A stretch of 64,000 nt of DNA from contig KB309044.1 in assembly GCA_000328365.1 (NCBI GenBank), forward strand, positions 354,915 through 418,914. Direction: 5' to 3'. Both the position numbers and the translations under genes were made by a program. The notes below the pieces were generated by a model. The model was not told the DNA's origin. It ran no database searches and worked only from the letters and a program-made list of their open reading frames with translations. Positions within the stretch are counted from its first letter, which is position 1. Every line of letters begins with the position of its first letter. This document shows positions 36,116 to 48,000 of the stretch, piece by piece. This DNA comes from Capitella teleta. Lineage: Eukaryota > Annelida > Polychaeta > Capitellidae.

Positions 36116-36446
36116 GAGTGAGTGAGTGATTGGGGTTTTACGGCTCCACCCAACCCGTTCGGGTGATACGGGCGCCAGAACAGAAGGCCCGGGACCGGGG
36201 TTTCCCCCTTCTCTTATCGATAAATCCCAAGGGTTCTTTATCCTGCATACCACCATAGACAGTAGTACACAGCGCCCGGCCTTGTTACGCAGTTGGGCAG
36301 CACTGCAGAGTCACCGAAGAATTACAATTGTAATTCACAATCATAACGCCCGTAGCCTGATCGGGTCTCGAACCCGGGACCTCGACCCCCACGGTCGGCA
36401 TAGGATTGTAGTCAGCGGTTTAACCCACTGCGCTATCCGGTGCCCC
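36116..36446 (-). mobile_element. tRNA-derived SINE, copy 2, with perfect target-site duplication
   Basis: Full-length copy of the SINE at 5471-5807. On the minus strand it starts GGGGCACCGGATAGCGCAGT (A box) and has B box GGTTCGAGACC, and the 3' end is CCCCAATCACTCACTCACTC. It is flanked by the 13-bp direct repeat TTCAAGTGAATCT at 36103-36115 and 36447-36459, the mark of LINE-type target-primed insertion. The intact duplication points to a young insertion. Confidence 0.95.
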
Positions 36447-36459
36447 TTCAAGTGAATCT

Positions 36460-37876
36460 AGAGCCAAATAACCGACGAGACGAAAATCATCGACTTCCGA
36501 GTGACTTAACCGGATTATACCACGAAAATTACCTTGTAAAACAACACATATAATTATTTCGGTGAATGTTGTCACTGTCTATTCTTACGCACCAGAAAGG
36601 CGTCTCACAGCTCACAGAGAATCATTACTTATGCAATCATAATGCGAGGGGTGATAAAAGCGTTATGATTATGATAAGTATCATCGAAAAAAAAAAAAGA
36701 AAAAAAGAAGAAAAAAAAAGGATGATCGAGCCACAATAGAGTGAAGCTACATTCTCCAGTTATACTTATATCGCTTTTAACATAATTTCACACTGGCGCC
36801 CATATCACCCGAATGGGTTGGGTGGAGCCGTAAAACCCAATCACATAACTTAATCTCAATCACATAACTCAATCACTAACATAATTTCACTCAGAATGTT
36901 TTTGTTTCGTTACCACTGTGGTTCTGGTACGTAAAAGGTCAACAATATTTTCAAGTTCAGTCAAAAAATATAGTTTATTTTCATGAGAAACCATCGAAGA
37001 ATTAAAACTAACACAAACAAAAAACAAAAACAAAGGTACGTAAATTCAAAAACACAAGAGTAGTCATTTATGCTTGCTCCAGCGGTAATATGCTCCTGAA
37101 TTGCTCGAGTGTAACCCTCGTGAAATAAGCCCCCTTTTTCCCCCTAAAATATAACAAGGTCGTCGTTGTCACAATCATTTTTATCGCCAACTTCATTATG
37201 CGCCATCATAACTGAGTAGTTTATATTTGGCCTGTTCCCGCAGAGGCAGAGCTGGATTTCGTGAACGCTGAAACTTTATACCGTTTACATTTTGATTTAC
37301 TCGAATGGAGCAATTCATAACATCTGTCGAATTTGGATAAATCATTATACACGGTAATATTTGGTTTCTGATCTTTGTTAATCCTTTAAAGTCGAGAAAT
37401 ATACGGCACTTGATCAGACCCTCGATTGATGACCTTTGACCTTTTGAGTCAAGCAGACATGACAAGATTTTACTTATCACGATGTTCATCCCCCACTTCG
37501 TACATTTATTGCTTATTTTCACAACATATATATTAAAGTCTAAATTAAGTTTCTCTGATATTCGATATTACATGTAACACCAAATCTTGGTGGTGGTACG
37601 CATAATTGCCGACTGAAGCGCGACGCCAGCGTGCAGACGATCTTCGCGCTATTCTTCCGTATGGCTTATTTTAACGCATATGTGATCATAACGTCCAAGG
37701 AGCGGAGGCGTTATGAAATTGTATTTCGAGGCTAAACATTATGTGAATGGCGAAAGTGATCTGTGCTATAGTTGTTTATTTATACGCGTTATCTGTACAC
37801 GGATTAATCACTCAAATACACAAGGCTGATTGGCTGGCAGACTCACTGAGTAATAATCGACATATCACTGGGTTCG
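36460..37876. other. Intergenic with simple repeats
   Basis: Besides the truncated SINE there is an A-rich (AAG)-like tract at 36690-36720 and GCGTTATG octamers at 36660-36667 and 37708-37715. Frames on the minus strand (37196-37522) and plus strand (37747-37977) were not supported as genes. Confidence 0.45.
36792..36876 (+). mobile_element. Severely 5'-truncated SINE copy with target-site duplication
   Basis: Only the last ~50 bp of the SINE body (GCGCCCATATCACCCGAATG...GTAAAACCCAATCAC) plus three tail units of AATCACATAACTY are present, on the plus strand. The 14-bp direct repeat TAACATAATTTCAC lies at 36778-36791 and 36877-36890. This is a complete insertion event in its own right, not debris of a longer copy. 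Confidence 0.9.
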
Positions 37877-38832
37877 TCATTGAAGGTCACAAATTAGAAT
37901 CGAAGGAAAACATTCACCAAATTGAGAACGCTTTTGGAAACTGCGGACTAATGCAATGTTACACAATAATGCTCTAATAAAAATCAAATACCTGCTGCAG
38001 TCACCAAAGCGATCAGCTTGCCAGGTGAATACTTCGCTCGTGCTAGATGTGTATGCTGTTTTAGTCAACACTTCTGTTATGGTTGAATTAACTACCAAAT
38101 CAATCAATATTCTGAGGAGGTACGACCAATTTGAAGCAGCCAAACTTTGTGAGCAAACCTCGTAAACAGCTCTTAAATACCAAACAGTAGAATGCAAACA
38201 TTGTACAAACATGGTAACTGTGTTTCGATCTGTGTGAAATCGAAACTTTGGGTGAACCTGGCAGTACTTTTCAAAATGCTGACAAGTGACATCATTTAGA
38301 CAGTGAAGCTTTTGCGAATATGTGTACCCCCCTCACAATCATATTATATTGATCACAAACCAAACAAGATCCATTGATAACAGAGAACATGCACGTCCAA
38401 TGCAGATTATTGTAGAGTAAAGTTAAGGCATTATAATTTTGCACTTCACCTGTCCTCCTTCGATCGAGGTCAACCATGTGACCTATTTCTGCTCATCTGA
38501 GTAATCGGGGAACTGTTGCTAAACGGAACTTAAACGAAATTAAGCAAGCATACTAATAATCGATATCGATCGAGAAAGTGGATTCAAACGGGGTGTTTAC
38601 CGTTATTGATTGGGGTATATAATCGATGCATAATGTGTTCAAAAGAGCAAATAAATACGAGCGGCAAAGAAAAGAAAAGAAAAGAAAAATGGATTTTGAA
38701 CCGGAACGTAATTTTTATAGATACTTCCCGTCCGGCGTTCTAGCGTGTCCATCGCATCGATAAAGTTCATGCCCGACTCGAAATATTTATTTTTATCCAG
38801 AAGTAATCCTCCCAAACGAATGAAAATGTTAC
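37877..38832 (-). CDS. Candidate TPR-like protein, 3' exons, unassigned
   Basis: Three exons fit together by phase: 38725-38832 (phase 1 to 1), 37992-38169 (phase 1 to 2) and 37877-37940 (to the stop). The last intron is 51 nt, matching the short-intron class of this genome. Exon 1 encodes about one TPR unit (FIRLGGLLLDKNKYFESG then MNFIDAMD): L-G-x-L-L, then K-Y-x-x-G, then F-x-x-A. Exon 2 gives VYEVCSQSLAASNWSYLL and a FTWQADRFGDC block. The last exon ends FPSILICDLQ. No start codon exon was found upstream. No family recognised beyond TPR-like. It may be the 3' end of a longer gene or a fragment. Confidence 0.4.
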
Positions 38833-39296
38833 CTGAATTTAATAAGTATACATAATAAATTATTGCATAATTTAACATAATTCAAAATAATCAGCTAAGT
38901 TTTTGCTCTCAACACTTCACCGCTGAGTACACGCAATGAAGAAAGAAGACCATTGTAATAAATGCTTAAACTTAAATTCACTTAATTAGGTCGCTGATAA
39001 GTGAAATTATAACTGCAAATTAGAGTCAAGGTAGCAACTGATAACTGAACTTTTTTTGGCAATGATCATTGGTATACATTTTCACAGAATGTATAATCAT
39101 TTCAGCTGTTACACTCCCAGGAATCGACATTTGTGGATAAGTCGACGCTGAAAGGTGGATTAGAATTAAGTGAAATTTCCAATACTGCATAGTGTCACCC
39201 TCGCAACAAAATATAAGGTTCGTATGCATGGTTGAGTTATGTCGTTTTAGTAATTGCATCTCCACAACTAGAAGTGCGTTTCAAACTTTCTCATTC

Positions 39297-39740
39297 TCAC
39301 TCACTCGTCCCTTGACCTGGGTCGTCAGGGCACGTCCCGAGGGCCGCAAGCTTGGACAACCTCCTCCACTCCCCTCTGCTCCCGGCGGCTCTTGTTAGCT
39401 CAATCAGGCTGCTTTTCATCCAATTAATCTGTTACATTGTTCTTTCTTCTGTCGCCCTCTTCTTCTCCTGCCCTCGACAGTGCCCTGCATGCGTGGTCTG
39501 ACGGTGTGGCCAATCCACGCGAGCTTTGTTTCGAAGACTCTTGACTCTGTTCTCGTCTTCGGTTCATCGTCCAACTTTCGCAGCCGGATAGCAGGATGGG
39601 TGTCACTATGATGTGTGTGCCTGTGCATGGTGATATGGCTGTTAAGCCAGTCCCTTTTGTGAAGCTGTGACATGTTGCCTGCATGAGGCCTTGCCCAAAC
39701 GATCGGTTTATCTCCACGCGAGACCTTGTTGGATTGTCCA
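39297..39740 (-). mobile_element. LINE reverse-transcriptase C-terminal fragment
   Basis: On the minus strand, pieces in two frames match the end of many non-LTR retrotransposon ORF2 proteins: LLSGCESWTMNRR, the LAWIGHTVRPRMQGTVEGRR block and RRRGRQKKEQ. The C-terminus DWMKSSLIELTRAAGSRGEW runs to a stop at 39297. The frame changes and missing 5' part show an inactive, truncated copy. The clade was not determined. Confidence 0.75.
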
Positions 39741-40316
39741 GTCCAGAAAGGTGAATGACATCCCAATGTCAACAGCACACAGCAATCAACATGCAATAGC
39801 AGTTGTAGCCTATACTCGTCAGCTGAGAGATTCTCCTCCTTGTGCGTATACTACACGTGAAATTTCACTTAAATATAGGTTAGCTTTTTAGATGAAAATT
39901 GCAAGCATTGAATTTTTCAAAAAGTCACGTGATCACCTCTGGCACCAATTTGAGTGACGCAGGGGCATTTCGTCAAACGCGGCAAACATCTGATTTACGC
40001 GCTAATTCAAAATCAATTTTAGACTATTAAAACTCTTCGGATATCTCCGATATTTTCCTCATAAACGCTTCTATGCAATGACAAATAAATGCGTTTGTAA
40101 CATTTTGATGGAACTATTATGAAATAATTAAATGAAGTCCAGAAGAGAGCACTAGTACTGGATTAAAATTATCTTCATTCTGCTGATTATGCACTAATAA
40201 AAGCGGAAAAAAACATCACGTTAATATGCATGTTTGTGCCAAGTCTTATTGAAATCAATGAATCCAAAGTAGGTCTAATGTTCCCGTAAACACGTTTCCC
40301 GCCATCCCTTTGTGGT
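39741..40316. other. Intergenic, no gene seen
   Basis: AT-rich, no recognisable feature. Confidence 0.45.
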
Positions 40317-40777
40317 ATGTTTACGTTCCAGCAAAAGTTTACGCAACAAGATGAGTTGGGCTCAATATTCAATTTACACTTTGGCACTCGAAATGAGGAT
40401 TTGACAGTGATATCAGTAGAAGAAGTGCGCTCAATCAGAAAGGAGCTATATGCCAGAGAAATAGCAATTACAGCTAAATTGTGATCTTGGGAGTAGTTGC
40501 TCTATTTAACCTCCAAATTTCACGTCAACCGCGCGTTTTATGTTACGCCGAGAACTTTTCGAACAACCCTCGGACATGTAGAATAGTCGGACGGCATTCT
40601 GTCCAACAACATGCCACGTACATCACCGATTCAATTTCCTCCCAAACAATCTCGACACCCACAAACGAGGGCTGGCAATTATCAGCAAATCTGAAAAAGA
40701 AAGAAATTGAAATTGCCAAGGAAATTGAAAGCCTATTAATTGAAACAAGCCAATCACGAAAGAGTACAACCAGGTAG
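40317..40777 (+). CDS. Candidate small two-exon gene, unassigned
   Basis: Exons 40317-40480 and 40582-40777 join in phase 2 into 119 codons. The start is MFTFQQKFTQQDELGSIF, with VEEVRSIRKELYAREIA before the junction. The second part ends in a helical, Lys/Glu-rich KKKEIEIAKEIESLLIE and SQSRKSTTR. Donor TT|GTGATC and acceptor ATGTAG are acceptable but not strong. Smooth codon use on both sides of the junction is the main support; no family recognised. Alternatively the second exon frame alone (open from 40481) could be fortuitous. Confidence 0.3.
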
Positions 40778-41012
40778 CTATGGCAAACGAACATCGTCCG
40801 ATCGACGAACACCGCACGGAGCAGAACAAGGCCCTTCCGAGCCGCTCACCTTACCCACAGTTGTTCTTTGCTTTTTCTGTTTAAACGTTCAATTTGTCTC
40901 TGTGGTCTCATATGAACCGCCCAATGAATGAATTAATAAATTATTGCACGTAGCCTCACAATATGTTTACACAATTCATTCATTAATATAATCCAATCCT
41001 ATCGTTTCTTAG

Positions 41013-41492
41013 ATGTTGAAGTGCATTTTGATCGTGCTTTTTGCGGCTGCCATGGTGATTGCACTGCCGGCTGACAAGGTAAGTTCAAGTTCCCTTCAAT
41101 CAGAACAAAAAGTATACAATATTCACGCCTTGAGAAAACTTCCTCGTGATTGGCCCATAGCTTAATTGTAGCTGGCATTGAAAATATCGAAATGAGGTTT
41201 TCAGTTTGGTGGAGAATGTTTGTTTATTTTGAATATTTAACTCCTTCGCAATATAAACATACGGTTTGCATAGCAGCTATTCTACCTGCATGTCTTTCCG
41301 CAGACTGTGGAGCATGGCGAGTGTCGATGGCTGTGCGGCGGAAGTGGAGAGTCTTTGGATTGCGCTGCTGATGAGGTCACCGCGGGGTCATGCGGGTCAG
41401 GGGGCGGTGTGATTTCCAGCTGCAGACAGACGAGTCAATGTCCAGAGAGCTTCGTTTGGCACGCGGTTAAATGCTGCACTCTGATCATTTGA
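41013..41492 (+). CDS. Secreted cysteine-rich peptide, eight Cys in the mature part
   Basis: Exons 41013-41078 and 41304-41492 join in phase 0 (CTGACAAG|GTAAGT, TTCCGCAG) into 84 aa. Exon 1 is exactly the signal peptide (MLKCILIVLFAAAMVIALPA then DK). The mature part, about 62 residues, has eight cysteines in the order C-x3-C-x10-C-x8-C-x9-C-x5-C-x11-C-C, enough for four disulfides, and a Gly/Ser-rich middle. Acceptor-like TTTCTTAG directly before the ATG suggests an intron in the 5' UTR. AATAAA at 41533-41538 lies 41 nt past the stop. The signal-exon/mature-exon structure is common for host-defence or signalling peptides. The cysteine pattern was not matched to a named family, so function is open. 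Confidence 0.8.
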
Positions 41493-42944
41493 GGCGGATG
41501 ACGTCATAACCAGCGAGTGGAATAATGGGTTGAATAAATTCTGCCATTTATAAAATGGTCGATCTAAGCATTCACAGAAAAGGCCAGCATCAAGAGGAGA
41601 GACATCCTGGCCAGGTTACCCTGTATGCGTAAATGCGATGAAATGATAACGCAATTGACAGTTCAAACAGAGCCACTTTAGAACCATAAACAAGCAGAGT
41701 TGAAGACAAAAGATCGCATATATGAAATGAACACTGCTGCAGTTTGTGGGTTACATGGGGGTCACGTACTATTGCGTTGACCTTTTCATTTATCGAAGCC
41801 ACGTGTGACATGAACAGGAGCACGGTTGAAATACTCCTTGTGAGATTCTTGAAAGTAAATTGCATTCTGGAAAAAAAAGACGTCACACAAGGGTTACAAT
41901 CATCACACTGTTGATGTCATTCACCGTCTCTGCACATCAGCGTGAGCACTTGTATCGATGCAGGAGACACATCAACTGTATTAATTTAATACATGTTTAA
42001 TGCATGTTGACAGAAGTTGACATATTTATGACCCTAAACAGGAGTCAGCTGGACTCAGCCCAGTATAATTGGTATGTGCAGTGGAATTATTATATTGCAC
42101 GAAGCTAAAACAATTATCATTGCAGTATACTACCAGACAGTCAAAGAACGTTATAATTAGTCAAATGTAATTGCAATAAAAGTTTATTGAATAAACAAAT
42201 TCAAAATAATAAATTATGCAATTAAATGCTTTAGTTACCCCAATGAGCTTGAACTTCAACTTTCGGTGGTAATGCAAAATAATGTGCCTCATTAATCAGT
42301 GCAATTCACGCATTTACAGACATGAGCGAATTCAAAATATTCAGTACCAAACTTTGTTCATTGGAATACCGAAGCGACGAAAATGGCTGTGTTGCCTAAA
42401 ATGTATTTTAACAAAAAAAAAAAAAAATACTGAAAAATCCAAATTCCTTCAAAGACTCGACAGCACACGGTTTACTCAATTCATAAAAGTTACAAGAATT
42501 ACAAATTTCGTAATAATCATCAATTTATGCAATTAAATGCAACCTTGGTGCAACCTCATTTAAACTCATACTTTAATTCGTAAGATGGCTATAGTACATG
42601 TAGCAATGTAGTCTGCAAGTTTCAATGCCACAACCTGCTTAACAACCGAGATACTTTCATTAAAAAGTTTCAATTACTATTATGCAAGATTATGCAAGAA
42701 CGGTGCATCTGAGAGCAGTAATAGCGCCATTCATTGTTGTACATATCAATGCGCTGGATCGATTGATGTATATTGCAAGACCCTAGCTTAATTAATGAAT
42801 GAGCTAGAAGCGATCCAATTTGAAACTTTGAAAAATTGCTGTGACCTCGACCTTTGATCTTTGACCTACAAATTTCTATCAGACTCGCAGAATGAGCAAA
42901 TCTTAGAATTTGCTCTTTTAAGTGGTCCTAAGAATAATATATTA
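41493..42944. other. Intergenic
   Basis: Contains a minus-strand frame at 41590-41886. Its ATG follows an acceptor-like TTTTCCAG and its start is hydrophobic, but it lacks other support. The remainder is AT-rich with an A-run at 42413-42427. Confidence 0.4.
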
Positions 42945-43523
42945 TCAGACTTACGAAGTCTTAAGCCTGGCATGAAGCCATCTGCCTGCCCTCTGTCACC
43001 AGAAATGAGTTATTGGAGTGGTGACACAATCACATCATGCAGGACTCCTCCTACCAGTGAAATTCGAAATGGACAATTATTTGACTTAAGATTCCCGAAA
43101 TGACATCGATGTGCGGTTCACCGATAACAGATGTGACATCAATGTAAGGTGACCCTGCCCCCTTCGGTTGAGGACACGGTGCGTTATGAATGTTAATGTC
43201 ACCGTGACACTGACATGGACACACTGAACAAAACACTGTCTTCCTCTGCTATTCCACACACAACACTTGTGATTGCAGTGAAAGCGATCGTCTGTTTTTG
43301 CCAATTGATGCTATTATCCCGCGTGGAAAGGCGGGGGGAATGGATCGAAAAGTATCCTCTGAATGTAGACTGAGATAGTTCAATATAAAGGCGCAGTCAA
43401 AATAAGGAGATAATTAACGCCTGACAATTAGAGCGATCTGCGACCTGCCTCAAATTGCTACCTATTGTTAGGCTACCTATTTTTTTATCATAGTGTCATA
43501 AAATAATGGCACTATGATAAAAA
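42945..43523 (-). repeat. Dispersed ~550 bp repeat, copy 2 (inverted), with terminal hairpin
   Basis: Reverse-complement copy of the repeat at 505-1075. At its 43.5 kb end are perfect 14-bp inverted arms TTTTTATCATAGTG (43482-43495) and CACTATGATAAAAA (43510-43523) around a 14-nt spacer. Copy 1 keeps only the related TATCATATAGTGCCATTTTATG. A terminal hairpin plus dispersed copies suggests a non-autonomous element; the family is not recognised. Confidence 0.75.
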
Positions 43524-43539
43524 TAAGAGTAAAAATAGA

Positions 43540-43848
<309 letters not shown>

Positions 43849-44995
43849 TACATACGAACAGGCCATCAAATCAAACCGTTCTCGCTTAGTCCTCCGCCAG
43901 GCACAATCAATGATGAGGCAGTGTGTGCAGGATATAACGGCATTTGCATGCTCAAGTTATATCTGTTGAAAATATTTAAAGAAGAGAAACTCCCATAATG
44001 ATTATTATGACTGTATGTTATGAACATTCTTATCAGTGTTTTGATGACTAATATCATATTGTAGTTTCCCATTCCGTCGGATGGCAATTTGTTTTGTCCC
44101 TTATGATGCGGATGCATGGTTCTCGACTTCCCGCAGAGAAAATATTGAGCAAATATTGGGGGGGGGGGGGATATCATGTGACAACAAACCACAACATTGG
44201 TTATAATTAATTGGTTATCCAAGCAAAATCAAGTATGATAAATACCGCTCTAAGAGTGAGTTGACGGCGTGCGGATGATTATGCTGGAACAATACAGTGT
44301 GCTATTTCTCAGCGTCGTTTTGTTGTAGTTGTAAAATTATTTGGAGAAGGAAGGTAAAATAAGAGATGTTAGCCTAGATAAAGGGCTACTGTAGCAATAA
44401 ATTATAATTATTTTGGGATACATAGCGCGATTAAGAGAAATGAGCATGTTTCTAACACTTTACGCCACATTGAAAAATTCCCATTATATTATGAATATAC
44501 TTATAAATCACCCTGTACTGTGAATATACTTATGAATCACCTTGGATTGTGAATGTATGTACCATAGATCTCGAGTATGCACTGTCATTCCTTCTATATA
44601 CTATCACGAATTAAAGAAAAATACATATGGATACATGCATTATAATAATAATTAATTGATCTCAACAACATGAGTATTTAATTATCATACCATATCTATT
44701 TGGAATTAGCTGATTAAATGTAGTGTGTATAATTACATTTGCACGTATAATGACTAGTATTATTTATGAGTAATATAATTATTGCAATACCAGAGTGGTC
44801 TGTTACAAAACTGAGCAGCTAATTCATAACGCACTTTAATGCGTTATGACTGAGTTCGTCTTTCGCTGTTTGTGACACGCGTCGTTCGCGTTATCAGGGA
44901 AATGTTGTACGGATGACAAGCTGTCAAAAACCGCCAGCTTTTTCAGCATTTACCGGAATCAGTGTCGCATACGCGGCTGAAATCCATCTTGCGCT
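43849..44995. other. Intergenic upstream of ELAPOR
   Basis: No gene seen. Contains a run of about 14 G at 44158-44171 and the palindromic octamer pair at 44825-44848 (listed separately). Confidence 0.45.
44825..44848. promoter_or_regulatory. Inverted CATAACGC/GCGTTATG pair upstream of ELAPOR
   Basis: CATAACGC (44825-44832) and GCGTTATG (44841-44848) form an inverted repeat with an 8-nt spacer, extending to CATAACGCA...TGCGTTATG. It lies about 200 nt upstream of the ELAPOR start codon. The same octamer recurs about 16 times in the window, two repeat families included. Confidence 0.4.
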
Positions 44996-45044
44996 AATTT
45001 TCCTTTCGTTCGCTTTTGATTTGAGTGTAATTTCGAGTTAAATT

Positions 45045-48000
45045 ATGGTCGGAATGGATTTCGTGCGACTGACGGCATTGATGGTCCTTGCGTTGGCATG
45101 CACCTCTCACGCCGACAATCTGCCAACGTGCCAAGCGGTGAGTTCCCTTCAGTTCATCTCCATGAGATGCCCCCGGGAGGCCAGGCTCTGGGGTGTAGTC
45201 CCCCAGGAATAGATGGCTTCCTCTGGGGTAATAAAAATTGGATGTTGCCAATCATCCAATTTTAATAATAATATTTTATATTCTTGCCATTATTGATTAT
45301 TGATTATCATTATCATTATGATGATTATGACCATAAAAATAAAAAATGATAAATAGCAATTTTGCGTATACAAAATAACAGATAAATAGCACTAGAAAAT
45401 GAAAAATAGGAAGGTGTAAATAGAAATTTAAACAAATGACTAAATACTAATCAATAGGTACTTGAATATCTTGAAAATTACAATCAAGCCTTCGGGCAGA
45501 TATATATATTACGCTACCTTAGTACTTTTGAGACAAACACGGCATAATAATTACTAATTAATTCAATTTTGAGAAGCGACACCAATGGAACAGCCAGACA
45601 ACTTCATCTAATCTTTGGAACGGTCTACCTACACTAATAAATAGTCTTAGTGATCACTGATAAGCAACTCAGTCAAGGCTTTTGTATCGCTTCTAGGCCG
45701 AAGCTGGCGAAATAAATCAATAATCCTTTAAATTATGACTACTCGTATGTCAGAAGTCCTCCAGGAGACCTGCACTTGTGTATTGGCCACATGCTCATAT
45801 GAATAAAATTAAACATGTGAATTTGTTTTCTTATTCAACACCAGAGCACACTGAAATAGGAATACCCAGGATACTGTGTAACAGGAGATTAATTGCATAT
45901 TGATGAATTAAGTCTTCCTTATAATGGAGAGTGTGTCAGATAAATCAGACATTTGCCATTCTAAGTGTAATCTAAATACAATATTCTCATTTTTCTTCCT
46001 CTCAACTGTTGATGTGCTATTTGTGGATGAGTATGACGTCTTTTGATGTTTTAGATTCATGAGCTTTACAATGTTTCTTTTCCTCCTCTGTTCAAAATGT
46101 CCTGCATGAAACCGTATTATTAAATAATTTGCCAGGCATGAATATGGGCATTCAGATAAATGGTGATGACTAACTTTCTGTTGATCAGATTGTGTATATA
46201 ACCCACTGGTATCCAAATAACATCTTGTGATAATACTTCTCTGTCATTTTTATTCAATTTTTCTTCTTTTCATCCGCAGCATGACTTCCACTACGAATAC
46301 ACAGAATGTGATAGTAATGGAGGTCGCTGGAGGGTGTCTGTGCCCACCCCCAACGTGTGCACGGGGGGAGCCCCCAACCCCCCAGTCAGGGGGAAGGGAT
46401 GCGGTCAGTACCTCTGCCATACCTGGCATTATTCTTTTTTGGTGTTTGATTGATGTTATCTGCTACAAGTAGCCTCTTCATGAGATGAAAGCTCATTGAA
46501 GTCGCGACTATGTTAAGCGGTGTTGATTATCTCTTTGTTATGAAACAATGGAGTCAAACCTCTTTTGTTCTCAAAGAATAAATAAGTGCTCCTGATCACG
46601 TATCCATCTTAACTTTGCGTCTTGTATGTGCATGAGATGTTTCATTGTTTAACTTTGAAAGCAAACTCAAATTAGACCTCAGTCCCTATATATGTGCCAA
46701 CTGGCTTTCATTTATACATGTATTTTGTTGCAGTTTGCACTTTCTAGAAACATTGAACATTTTCCTCTTTATTAATTCTACTTATTCATTAATTATCCTG
46801 CCCAATACGACATGAATAAATGGCATGTAACGGTGTGTGTTTGGTCTGCTCATTAGCATAACTCCCATGACGATCTCCCTGTAACCATTTCCTGTGCATT
46901 GACTTTTGCCGTTATTCATTGGTCATTATTGGCTCTTATCTCTGATGAACGACTGCTGCGTATTTCACACGATGCCTCTCCAGCAATAGCTCAGCCCACA
47001 CAAAGCCAATTATCTTGTGCATGCACGCTGTTTATTGCACCCACGCTTATTTATGAGTGGCAACCATCTGTGTGTTATCCCAGATAATTATTCATGGAAT
47101 TGATGTTTCAAAAGGAAAAATGCCTAAATTGTTATATTTTTATGTTCACGAGTTTATGTTGATGTTAAAAATGATAATTAATGTACGGTACAACAATTAT
47201 TGGCTGAGTGCATTTGTAATTAGTATGCAGCAGCAATTATGATGTTAATGGCTGCATGAATTAAATAAATGGCATTAATGCTCATTCAAGGTTAGTCTTC
47301 CTTTATGGAATATAAATTTACTTAGAATATCAATTCATAAGTAAATTTATAAGTAGAAAACCCACATTATTAAAAAACAATTTGCAATATTCTGTTCAAT
47401 TTATGCCTTTTTTGTGATCATCACAACCAGCATTTGTATAATTTTGCCCCAATTCAGTAAATAGCAATTCAAACAAACCTCCAATTTCTCTGACATAGTT
47501 TTGTTGTTTGTGTTACATAATGGTTTCTGATAAAAGTAATGTGGCTCAAAGGGTCTTGAAAACATACAAAGCTCTAATTTCACTTTCAAAACTCTCAAAG
47601 GAAATCCTTAAAAATCGCATTTCTTAGCTCTCATGAAAACCTGTGTTTAATATATTGAAGAAGTATTTCTTGTTGTAGATGGAAGCCATTTAAGCACAAG
47701 AGATATCCAAGCATACTAGAATTCCTCATCTGAACATTTGCAGGTCCAATAAAATAATCGGGGAATTTATTCCTCAGGCATTTTAACCTGCTCAACACAG
47801 AAATAAAGCTGTTTTAAAACAAGAGAATGAAATTTTGATTTATATGTACACATTATATAACGATCACCATTGCTTCATAAAATGAGTTCTATGATCTGAG
47901 CATCATTTCTGATTTATATATTTCAGACTACACGTGCGATGTCGGCCAGTATCTGGACATGGACGGAGACCAGGAGTGCCACCCCTGTCCTCCAGGATCG

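Noticed and set aside
37196-37522. Minus-strand 108-codon frame
   Set aside because: No homology and no acceptor compatible with the exon phases of the candidate gene upstream; a minus-strand AATAAA falls at its start.
37747-37977. Plus-strand 76-codon frame with a hydrophobic start (MAKVICAIVVYLYALSVHG)
   Set aside because: The start resembles a signal peptide, but there is no TATA box, splice context or family similarity, and it overlaps a better minus-strand candidate.
41590-41886. Minus-strand 91-98 codon frame with a possible signal peptide after an acceptor-like TTTTCCAG
   Set aside because: Suggestive, but there is no further exon, homology or regular cysteine pattern; kept out of the gene list.
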